From contig NZ_SUPW01000014.1 of assembly GCF_013337285.1 (NCBI RefSeq), forward strand, positions 1 through 52,189: 52,189 nt of DNA, written 5' to 3'. Made by a program: the position numbers and the translations under genes. The DNA is from Agrobacterium tumefaciens (lineage in GTDB: Bacteria > Pseudomonadota > Alphaproteobacteria > Rhizobiales > Rhizobiaceae). This document shows positions 26,071 to 35,835 of the stretch, piece after piece. The first letter of the stretch is position 1, and each line of letters begins with the position of its first letter. Below the pieces are notes generated by a model. The model was given only the letters and a program-made list of their open reading frames with translations, was not told the origin of the DNA and ran no database searches.

Positions 26071-27615
26071 GTGAAAAAACTTCTTCTCGCAGGCGTTGCC
26101 CTGCTGGTAACGGCCAATATCGCGGCGGCCCGCGACATCACCATTGCGCAAAGCTCGGATCTGCGCAGCAATAATCCGGGCGTGAACCGTGACGGCAATA
26201 CGGACGGGGTTATCCTGCATATCGTCGAAGGCCTTGTCGGTTACAACAATGCCGGCGAGGTGAAACCGCTTCTCGCCGAAAGCGTCGAGGTTGCGCCTGA
26301 TGGCCTGACCTATACGTTCAAGCTGCGCAAGGACGTGAAATTCCACAATGGCAAGCCGCTCACCGCAGAGGATGTCGTCTGGAACTGGACACGTTACCTG
26401 AAGCCGGAAACCAAATGGGCCTGCCTCAATGATTTTGCGGAAGGCGGGGCAGCACACGTCACCGGCGTCAAGGCCACGGATGCATCCGCGGTCGAGATCA
26501 CGCTTGCAAAACCCTCCGCCGTTTTTCTCGGCCTGATGTCGCGGCCGGAATGCGGTTATACCGGCATGATCTCGCCGGAATCCGTCGCTGCCGATGGCAG
26601 CTTCGTCAAGCCGATCGGCACCGGCCCGTTCCAGTGGGATGAGTGGAAGAAGGGCGAATATATCCGCCTTGCCAAATTTGCAGATTATGTTTCGCCGGCA
26701 AATGAAGGCAAGCCTGACGGCATGGTCGGCTCCAAGCGGCCGCTGGCCGACGGCATCAAGTTCATGGTCATTCCCGATGCTTCGACCGTGAAGGCGGGCC
26801 TTGAATCCGGCGTGCTCGATACGGCCGAGATTTCTCCCGATCTCATTCCGGAATTCAAGACCAACGAGAAGATGCAGCTCATCGTTGCCCGCAACAACGG
26901 CAAGAACCTGTTCTACATCCAGACGCGCGACAAGGTGCTGAGCAACCCCGGCGTGCGCCGCGCCATGGCGATGGCGCTTGATCTCGACGAACTGGTTGCC
27001 GCCGCATCGAACGGTACGGGTGAAGCCAACGGCTCGATGGTGTCGCAGGACTCGGTCTATTTCGACGAGACCCAGAAAAAGCGTCCGGCCTATGATGTCG
27101 AGGCGGCGAAAAAGGAACTGGAGGCTGCCGGTTACAAGGGTGAGCCGATCTCGATCATCGCCAACAAGCGCGGCAACGTGCCGAGCTTCCCGGCCGCCGT
27201 GATGGCGCAGGCCATGATGCAGCAGGCGGGTCTCAACGTGCAGATCGAGGTGCTGGATTATGCCACGCAGGTCGACCGCCGTCGCTCCGGCAATTATCAG
27301 GTGATCTCACAGTCGGTCGCCCCGCGCCTCGATCCGGCTCTGATGTATGCCTTCTATGTCGGCAACAAGGACAAGAATGCTTCGCTGATGTGGGATGATC
27401 CGAAGGCGATCGAGCTGATGAAGGCCGCCTATGTCGAGGCCGACCAGACCAAGCGTCAGAAGATTTTTGACGAGTTCCATGAGCTGATGCTGAAGGAAAT
27501 GCCCGGCATCTTCCTTTACGACATGGTCGATGTCTGGGGTGCGACGAAGAAGCTCAAGGGCCAGCCGGTCTGGCAGTCGAACGCCCGCCTCTGGGAAGTC
27601 TCGGTCGACAACTGA
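26071..27615 (+). CDS. Peptide/nickel/opine-type ABC substrate-binding protein, system 2
   Basis: Periplasmic SBP_bac_5 protein, 514 aa, starting with GTG at 26071 after an AAAGAGGG site. The signal peptide is residues 1 to about 20 (MKKLLLAGVALLVTANIAAA). The mature protein starts RDITIAQSSDLRSNNPG. Characteristic segments are LAESVEVAPDGLTYTFKLRK and GTGPFQWDEW. It follows the serine hydrolase by 36 bp and precedes the M20 hydrolase, so the operon codes for both capture and breakdown of the ligand. Ligand unknown. Confidence 0.93.
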   Translation: MKKLLLAGVALLVTANIAAARDITIAQSSDLRSNNPGVNRDGNTDGVILHIVEGLVGYNNAGEVKPLLAESVEVAPDGLTYTFKLRKDVKFHNGKPLTAEDVVWNWTRYLKPETKWACLNDFAEGGAAHVTGVKATDASAVEITLAKPSAVFLGLMSRPECGYTGMISPESVAADGSFVKPIGTGPFQWDEWKKGEYIRLAKFADYVSPANEGKPDGMVGSKRPLADGIKFMVIPDASTVKAGLESGVLDTAEISPDLIPEFKTNEKMQLIVARNNGKNLFYIQTRDKVLSNPGVRRAMAMALDLDELVAAASNGTGEANGSMVSQDSVYFDETQKKRPAYDVEAAKKELEAAGYKGEPISIIANKRGNVPSFPAAVMAQAMMQQAGLNVQIEVLDYATQVDRRRSGNYQVISQSVAPRLDPALMYAFYVGNKDKNASLMWDDPKAIELMKAAYVEADQTKRQKIFDEFHELMLKEMPGIFLYDMVDVWGATKKLKGQPVWQSNARLWEVSVDN

Positions 27616-27624
27616 TCCACTATC

Positions 27625-27660
27625 GCCCGCGCCGGAAGTAAAGCCCGGCGCGGGCATTTT
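27625..27660 (+). terminator. Strong GC stem-loop after binding-protein gene 2
   Basis: GCCCGCGCCGG (27625-27635) pairs perfectly with CCGGCGCGGGC (27645-27655) across a nine-base loop and is followed by ATTTT. It lies 10 bases after the binding-protein stop and before the M20 gene on the same strand. It may be a partial terminator or an mRNA 3' stabiliser that favours high binding-protein expression. Confidence 0.7.
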
Positions 27661-27744
27661 CCATCATAGACCGTAAGGATTTGGCGGTGCCTCCGCCGAA
27701 ACGATTGCGTGCGCCCGCAAAGGGCGGAAATGCGAGGACAAGCC

Positions 27745-29187
27745 ATGAACCGTGAAGCCGTGATGTCGATTGCCGCCGAAATCGAAGCGATGAAGCCCGA
27801 TTTCACCACCCTGAGCGACAGCATCTGGGATTTTGCCGAGCTGAAATTCGAAGAACGGCAATCCGCCGGCGTTCTGGCAGCCGCGCTTGAAGAAAATGGC
27901 TTCGCGGTCCGCCGTGGTGTGGCGGGCATGGAGACGGCCTTCATTGGCGAATTCGGCAGCGGCAAGCCGGTCATTGCCTTCCTCGGTGAATTCGATGCGC
28001 TGGCCGGCATGAGCCAGGTGGCCGATGTGGCGCAGGTTCAGCCGCTTGAACCTGATGCCACCGGCCATGGTTGTGGCCACAACCTGCTCGGCGTCGGCTC
28101 GCTGATGGCGGCCATCGCGCTTGCCCGGCATCTGAAAGCCAGCAATCTGCCCGGCACGGTGCGTTATTACGGTTGCCCCGGCGAAGAGGGTGGTTCCGGC
28201 AAGACCTTCATGGTCCGCGCTGGCCTGTTCGACGATGTCGATGCGGCGCTGACCTGGCACCCAGCACCCTTCAATGGCGTACGTTCCACCAATAATCTTG
28301 CCGTGCTGGAATATTTCTACCGTTTCAAGGGTGTTGCGGCTCACGCCTCCAACGCCGCCCATCTCGGCCGCTCAGCTCTCGATGCCGTCGAACTGATGAA
28401 TGTCGGCGTCAATTTCCTGCGCGAACATATGCCGCAGGATTGCCGGGTGCATTATGCGATCACCGATACCGGCGGCAAGGCGGCGAATGTGGTGCAGGCC
28501 AAGGCGGAAGTGCTTTACCTGATCCGCGCCCCGGAAATGCGCCAGGCGCTCGATCTTGCTGCACGAGTGGACAAGGTGGCGCGTGGTGCTGCCATGATGA
28601 CCGAGACCGAGGTGGAGATCGTCTTCGATACCGCCTCCACCAACCTTCTGCCCAACCTCACGCTGGAAACGGCGATGCATGAAAACATGGTGGCGCTTGG
28701 CCCTGTCGCCTTCGACGAAGCGGATATCGCTTTTGCAAAGAGTATTCAGGACACCTTTACTGATGAGGCGATCAAAAGCAGCATCCGGCTCTACCAGATA
28801 AAGGGCGATGTCTTTTCCAACCGGAAGATCGATGGTTCGACGCCCCTGCATCTCGGCCTGCGCGATTTCGAGGGCGAGTCACATTTCCGGGCGGGCTCCA
28901 CCGATGTCGGTGACGTCAGCTGGATCACGCCGACCGCGCAATGCTGGACGCCGGCCTGGGCGATCGGGACAAATCCGCATACCTGGCAGGTGGTAGCGCA
29001 GGGCAAGAGCCCGGCCGCCCACAAGGCCATGGCGCATGCCGCCAAAACGCTTGCATCGACCGGTCTTGCGCTGATGACCTCGCCGGAATTGCTCGCCAGT
29101 GCAAAAAAGGAATGGCAGGAAAAGACCGAAGGCAGCGATTACGTCTGCCCGATTCCCGCAGACGTCATGCCCGGTTCGCATAAATAG
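27745..29187 (+). CDS. M20-family amidohydrolase (AbgB-like)
   Basis: Metal-dependent amidohydrolase of the M20D class, 480 aa, close to the length of AbgB (aminobenzoyl-glutamate hydrolase subunit B). Metal and catalytic residues are visible: Asp84 in GEFDAL, His108 and His112 in GHGCGHN, the Glu-Glu pair in CPGEEGGSG, and a His in LTWHPAPFNG. ATG at 27745 lies 7 nt after GAGGA; upstream in-frame starts at 27709 and 27730 are less well placed. The family removes an acyl or aryl group from amino acids. As the last gene of operon 2 it may finish breakdown of the imported amide (inference). AbgB normally needs AbgA, which is absent here. Confidence 0.85.
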   Translation: MNREAVMSIAAEIEAMKPDFTTLSDSIWDFAELKFEERQSAGVLAAALEENGFAVRRGVAGMETAFIGEFGSGKPVIAFLGEFDALAGMSQVADVAQVQPLEPDATGHGCGHNLLGVGSLMAAIALARHLKASNLPGTVRYYGCPGEEGGSGKTFMVRAGLFDDVDAALTWHPAPFNGVRSTNNLAVLEYFYRFKGVAAHASNAAHLGRSALDAVELMNVGVNFLREHMPQDCRVHYAITDTGGKAANVVQAKAEVLYLIRAPEMRQALDLAARVDKVARGAAMMTETEVEIVFDTASTNLLPNLTLETAMHENMVALGPVAFDEADIAFAKSIQDTFTDEAIKSSIRLYQIKGDVFSNRKIDGSTPLHLGLRDFEGESHFRAGSTDVGDVSWITPTAQCWTPAWAIGTNPHTWQVVAQGKSPAAHKAMAHAAKTLASTGLALMTSPELLASAKKEWQEKTEGSDYVCPIPADVMPGSHK

Positions 29188-29604
29188 AACGTACCGTTCC
29201 AGCATCCGTTTTAATGGCCGATATGCGGGCTTGAGATTGAATTCGACCTCGCATCAAACTTGGCGCTATCCTCGGGCTTGCCCCGGGGGTCCATAATTTC
29301 AAAGGCTTATGGCTCCTCGCCGCAAGGGCGGGGAGGACATGAAAAGAGCGGGTCGGTACACCTGTCGGCAATCCGGCCCGAAGCTCCATCCCTCTTAATC
29401 TCCCGTCATCACCGCCTTGTGTGCCGCTTCGTCGCCTGGCTGCGAAGAAAACATTGACGTTCGAACCAAAAATGGAATAAATATATCGAACAGCAGAAAA
29501 TCGGTTTCATTATTCCGTTTTCTGAATGTGAGGAGGTAGCGGCGGGCTTTCGGGTCCGCTTCCGGCTGGGAGAGGTGGCGCCGGACACCGCGGAGGAGAA
29601 AACA
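29188..29604. other. Intergenic region with degenerate palindrome and CUT2 operon promoter area
   Basis: 417 bp without a convincing gene. 29265-29292 is a degenerate palindrome (CCTCGGG near CCCCGGGGG) of the type scattered in rhizobial intergenic DNA, followed by a second GC-rich inverted segment around 29313-29332. From about 29440 the sequence becomes AT-rich and should hold the promoter of the sugar-binding protein gene. A GGAATAA/TTATTCC dyad is listed separately. Confidence 0.6.
29474..29516. promoter_or_regulatory. Dyad in promoter region of CUT2 importer operon
   Basis: GGAATAA (29474-29480) and TTATTCC (29510-29516) form a perfect 7-bp inverted repeat whose centres are 36 bp apart, enclosing an AT-rich stretch (AATATATC). 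It is about 90 bp before the binding-protein start. It may be a bipartite repressor site; chance is also possible. Confidence 0.3.
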
Positions 29605-30534
29605 ATGAAGAAGCTTATTATTGGTGCAGCCATGTCTGTGCTTCTGGGCACGGCGGCACATGCAGAAACCGTCGGTGTTTCGATGGCTCAGTTCGACGAC
29701 AACTTCCTGACTGTGCTGCGCAATGGCATGCAGGATTATTCCAAGGAACTGAAGGGCGTTACCCTGCAGGTTGAAGACGCGCAGAACGATGTTGCCAAGC
29801 AGCAGAGCCAGATTCAGAACTTCATCGCGTCCAAGGTCGATGCGATCATCGTCAACCCGGTTGATACCGACGCGACGGCGGCCATGTCGAAACTTGCGAC
29901 AGAAGCCAAGATTCCTCTGGTTTATGTTAACCGCCAGCCGGTGAACGTGGATAGCCTGCCGGACGGACAGGCCTTCGTGGCATCTGAAGAAACCGTGGCC
30001 GGTACGCTGGAAACCAAGGAAGTTTGCCGCCTTCTCGGTGGTAAAGGCAAAGCCGTCGTCATGATGGGCGAGCTTTCCAACCAGGGCGCGCGCATGCGCA
30101 CGCAGGCCGTGCACGATGTTCTGAAAACCGATGACTGCAAGGGCATTTCGGTGGTTGAAGAGCAGACGGCCAACTGGCAGCGCACGCAGGGCGCCGACCT
30201 CGTCACCAACTGGCTCTCCAGTGGTGTCGAATTCAACGCGGTCATCGCCAACAATGATGAAATGGCCATTGGTGCCATTCAGGCGCTGAAATCCGCTGGC
30301 AAGGACATGAAGGACTATGTCGTTGCCGGTGTAGACGCCACGCAGGACGCGCTTGCCGCCATGCGGTCAGGCGATCTCGATGTGACGGTGTTCCAGGATG
30401 CTGCGGGCCAGGGCAAGGGCGCTCTCGATGCGGCGCTGAAGCTGGTCAAGGGCGACAAGGTCGACAAGAAGGTCTACATTCCCTTCCAGCTCGTCACGCC
30501 TGAGAACGTCAAGGACTACGTGGCCAAGAACTGA
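29605..30534 (+). CDS. Sugar ABC substrate-binding protein (CUT2; ribose/inositol/rhizopine-type)
   Basis: Periplasmic binding protein of the RbsB-like Peripla_BP_4 class, 309 aa. Signal peptide is residues 1 to about 20 (ending GTAAHA before ETVGVSM). Typical features are KVDAIIVNPVDTDAT, the NDEMAIGAIQALKSAGK hinge segment and VAGVDATQDALAAMRSG. It resembles inositol- or rhizopine-binding proteins as much as RbsB (judged from memory), so the ligand is left open. ATG at 29605 follows GGAGGAG; an in-frame GTG at 29575 adds a non-signal extension and is rejected. First gene of a three-gene importer operon. Confidence 0.92.
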   Translation: MKKLIIGAAMSVLLGTAAHAETVGVSMAQFDDNFLTVLRNGMQDYSKELKGVTLQVEDAQNDVAKQQSQIQNFIASKVDAIIVNPVDTDATAAMSKLATEAKIPLVYVNRQPVNVDSLPDGQAFVASEETVAGTLETKEVCRLLGGKGKAVVMMGELSNQGARMRTQAVHDVLKTDDCKGISVVEEQTANWQRTQGADLVTNWLSSGVEFNAVIANNDEMAIGAIQALKSAGKDMKDYVVAGVDATQDALAAMRSGDLDVTVFQDAAGQGKGALDAALKLVKGDKVDKKVYIPFQLVTPENVKDYVAKN

Positions 30535-30543
30535 CGATCCCGT

Positions 30544-30590
30544 TCCGGCATTTGCGCCCGATTGAAGTAACGTCGGTAGCAGATGCCGGA
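30544..30590 (+). repeat. Inverted repeat downstream of sugar-binding protein gene
   Basis: TCCGGCAT (30544-30551) and ATGCCGGA (30583-30590) are perfect 8-bp arms around a 31-base loop, 9 bases after the stop. No U-run. It possibly contributes to 3' folding of the binding-protein message. Confidence 0.4.
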
Positions 30591-30660
30591 CTCGGACGGC
30601 AACCGAAGGCCCAGCCTGCGGGCTGATCTCGATAATTAGAATTTCAGTGAATTCAAAGTG

Positions 30661-30700
30661 TTACAGCGCCCTTTTTGTCTTTAATGACTCGGCGCTGTAA
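30661..30700. repeat. Perfect TTACAGCGCC/GGCGCTGTAA palindrome between binding-protein and ATPase genes
   Basis: Ten-base arms at 30661-30670 and 30691-30700 are perfectly complementary around a 20-base AT-rich loop (CTTTTTGTCTTTAATGACTC). A second small dyad, CCTCC/GGAGG, follows at 30702-30713. Similar TACAGCGCC hairpins occur between rhizobial genes (from memory). In this position it may protect the upstream message and lower expression of the downstream ATPase. Confidence 0.7.
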
Positions 30701-30771
30701 GCCTCCCCGGAGGACGGCTGCGATTTCGCAGGCCCATTTTCCGGTCATTTTTGTCTATTGTGGAGGGTGAG

Positions 30772-32313
<1,542 letters not shown>

Positions 32314-32345
32314 GGCGCGCCGGGATTTCTCGAGGAGGAATGATT

Positions 32346-33377
32346 ATGAACACAAACGCCGCCGCCAACGCAGAGTTGGATGCAAAATCCGGACGCAAGC
32401 CGCACAGGCGCATACCGCCGGAAGCCAATATCTTTTTCGTGCTGATCGGCATCGCGCTGGTCTATGAAATTCTCGGCTGGATTTTCATCGGCCAGAGCTT
32501 CCTGATGAACCAGCAGCGCCTGACAATCATGATCCTGCAGGTGTCGGTGATCGGCATCATCGCCGTTGGCGTGACGCAGGTCATCATTACCGGCGGCATC
32601 GACCTGTCCTCCGGTTCGGTTGTCGGCCTGACGGCGATGCTGTCTGCCAGCGTGGCGCAATCCTCCACCTGGCCGCGGGCGCTTTATCCCGGCTTGACCG
32701 ACCTGCCCTTCTTTATACCGCTCGCTGTCGGCATATTGGCCGGGGCTTTGGCCGGGTTCATCAACGGGCAGCTGATTGCACGCACGAAAATCCCACCCTT
32801 CATCGCAACACTTGGCATGATGGTGACCGCGCGTGGCCTTTCCAAGTGGTACACGAAGGGCCAGCCGATCTCCGGCCTGACCGATGGTTTCAACTTCATC
32901 GGCACGGGCATCTGGCCGGTCGTCGTTTTCCTCGTCGTTGCCGCGATCTTCCACGTTGCGCTGCGTTATACGCGTTATGGCAAGTTCACTTATGCTATTG
33001 GCGCTAACCAGCAGGCGGCACGCGTTTCCGGTATCAATATCGAGGCGCATCTCATCAAGGTCTATGCCATTGCCGGCATGCTGGCAGGTCTCGCCGGTGT
33101 CGTCACCGCCGCCCGTGCACAGACCGCGCAGGCCGGCATGGGCGTGATGTATGAACTCGACGCCATCGCCGCAGCCGTTATCGGCGGCACGTCGCTTGCC
33201 GGCGGTGCCGGCCGCATCACCGGAACCGTCATCGGCACCATCATTCTCGGGGTCATGACATCCGGCTTCACGTTCCTCAGGGTCGATGCCTATTATCAGG
33301 AGATCGTCAAAGGCCTGATCATCGTGGCCGCCGTCGTCGCCGACGTCTACCGACAGAAGAAACGCGCAAAGCGCTAA
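32346..33377 (+). CDS. Sugar ABC transporter permease (CUT2, RbsC type)
   Basis: Membrane subunit, 343 aa, with a charged N-terminal segment of about 30 residues and 8-10 hydrophobic helices. The conserved GGIDLSSGSVVGLTAM, LIARTKIPPFIATLGMM and AAAVIGGTSLAGGAGRITGT stretches identify the RbsC/BPD_transp_2 family. Start: ATG at 32346 has GAGGAGG at ideal distance; ATG at 32340 is too close to it. Only one permease gene is present, so a homodimer is expected. It ends the operon, with a strong terminator 20 bp downstream. Confidence 0.93.
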   Translation: MNTNAAANAELDAKSGRKPHRRIPPEANIFFVLIGIALVYEILGWIFIGQSFLMNQQRLTIMILQVSVIGIIAVGVTQVIITGGIDLSSGSVVGLTAMLSASVAQSSTWPRALYPGLTDLPFFIPLAVGILAGALAGFINGQLIARTKIPPFIATLGMMVTARGLSKWYTKGQPISGLTDGFNFIGTGIWPVVVFLVVAAIFHVALRYTRYGKFTYAIGANQQAARVSGINIEAHLIKVYAIAGMLAGLAGVVTAARAQTAQAGMGVMYELDAIAAAVIGGTSLAGGAGRITGTVIGTIILGVMTSGFTFLRVDAYYQEIVKGLIIVAAVVADVYRQKKRAKR

Positions 33378-33397
33378 ACACTCCTCCTCCCGGACTT

Positions 33398-33427
33398 GGG
33401 GCAAGCTTTCAGGCTTGCCCCTTTTTT
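33398..33427 (+). terminator. Rho-independent terminator of CUT2 operon
   Basis: GGGGCAAGC (33398-33406) pairs with GCTTGCCCC (33413-33421) across a six-base loop, followed by six T (33422-33427). A textbook intrinsic terminator 20 bases after the permease stop; it also insulates the convergent hydrolase gene. Confidence 0.92.
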
Positions 33428-33477
33428 ATGCGCTGGCCTTGGAGACCCGGCTTATGTCGGAGGGCAGGGGATGATTT

Positions 33478-34233
33478 TTAGGCCTTGCTGTTTCTGTACT
33501 CGTGAACAGCCTTGCCGAAGGCCTCGAACAAGGCGCGCGATGGTGCGTCCGTCTCGGCCCAATATTCCGGATGCCATTGCACACCGACGGCAAAGCCCTT
33601 GGCGTCGATGACGGAAACGGCTTCGATCGTGCCGTCCGCTGCCGTTGCCTCCACCTGAAGGCGCGGTGCTGTTTCGGCGATCGCCTGCCGGTGCAGCGAG
33701 TTGATCTGGATTTCGCCCGACATGCCGAGGTGCTGCGCAATGCAGGAGCCTTCTCGGACATGCACGGGCTGGCGAATGGCGAAGGACACGTCGCGGTCGT
33801 CATGTTCGGGCTTGCGGTGATCCCAGATGCCTGCCTGTTCCTGAATCTCGGAGGCCAACGTGCCGCCGAGCGCAACATTCAACTCCTGAATGCCGCGACA
33901 GATGGCCAGCATCGGAATGCCACGTTCGATGGCGCGGCGAATGAGCGGCAGGCTGGTCGCGTCGCGGGCGGGATCGAAGGGGCCGTCGCTTTCCTGCGCC
34001 TCTTTTCCATAGAGCGATGGGTGCACGTTGGTGGCCGAGCCGGAGACGAGCAGGCCGTCTACCCTGTCCAGAATGGCGTCGACCTCGTTACCGTCCTCGA
34101 AGGCCGGAACGATGAAGGACATGACACCGGCCACCTTCAACGCGGCGGAAAGATACTGGTTCTGCGCCGCGTGCCAGTCGGCTCCGGTGAAGTGCCGGAT
34201 GTCGGCGGGAACGGCAATAATGGGTTTTGGCAT
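33478..34233 (-). CDS. Gamma-glutamyl-GABA hydrolase-like class I amidotransferase (peptidase C26)
   Basis: Cytoplasmic class I glutamine-amidotransferase-like hydrolase, 251 aa. The nucleophile is Cys112 in LAICRGIQELNVALGG, close to Cys114 of E. coli PuuD. The catalytic His and Glu lie in GVQWHPEYW near the C-terminus. PuuD-type enzymes release GABA from gamma-glutamyl-GABA in putrescine breakdown. No other Puu genes are nearby, so the substrate could be another gamma-glutamyl compound. It is a single gene on the minus strand between two plus-strand transcription units. Confidence 0.85.
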   Translation of the reverse strand: MPKPIIAVPADIRHFTGADWHAAQNQYLSAALKVAGVMSFIVPAFEDGNEVDAILDRVDGLLVSGSATNVHPSLYGKEAQESDGPFDPARDATSLPLIRRAIERGIPMLAICRGIQELNVALGGTLASEIQEQAGIWDHRKPEHDDRDVSFAIRQPVHVREGSCIAQHLGMSGEIQINSLHRQAIAETAPRLQVEATAADGTIEAVSVIDAKGFAVGVQWHPEYWAETDAPSRALFEAFGKAVHEYRNSKA

Positions 34234-34526
34234 GGTGGCTCCGGGGCGAATCTTCGGAATTTGTGCGACTGCCGGTGCGCCAAGTCAAGCAGGTGTTTTG
34301 CGTTTTGCCGGTAATGGATGCGCCTAAAGTATAAGGCGGTGCGAGGATATTTCAGTTGCAAATAAAATACGAAGGGGAGTTCCCGAAATGGCCGGTTTTC
34401 CGCGATTAATTCTTGGCCCGGGTGCTTGTCAGCCGGGCGGTAACCGTGCTTACTTTGCTGCGATGCCTGAACAGCAAAGAGGGGAATTCAAAGCTGCGGG
34501 CAGCGTTCATATCTGGGAGGATATAG
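34234..34526. promoter_or_regulatory. Divergent promoter region between PuuD-like and TRAP receptor genes
   Basis: 293 bp separate the divergent starts. It should hold both promoters. A GCCCGG/CCGGGC dyad (34416-34421 and 34433-34438) lies about 90 bp before the receptor gene. The receptor start has a clear GGGAGG site at 34515-34520. I could not assign -35/-10 boxes with confidence. Confidence 0.4.
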
Positions 34527-35624
<1,098 letters not shown>

Positions 35625-35650
35625 TCTTTCGGTAAAGGCGGACCGGCAGA

Positions 35651-35684
35651 AAGCCCCGGAGATTTCGGTCTCCGGGGCTTTTTG
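35651..35684 (+). terminator. Rho-independent terminator after TRAP receptor gene
   Basis: AAGCCCCGGAGA (35651-35662) pairs with TCTCCGGGGCTT (35669-35680), loop TTTCGG, followed by TTT and a G-interrupted T stretch. A strong intrinsic terminator, 26 bases after the stop. Confidence 0.92.
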
Positions 35685-35835
35685 TTCTTGAGCTGGAATT
35701 TCGGCCTCGCTGGCCTGTCAACCAACACTGATCAATTTATTATATCCGTGTGCCTGATACCTGGATGGCAATGGGTCGGCGCAGCGTTGCGCGGGGATCG
35801 CTTTCGATCACCGCTGCGCTGCGCCGGTCGTGCTC

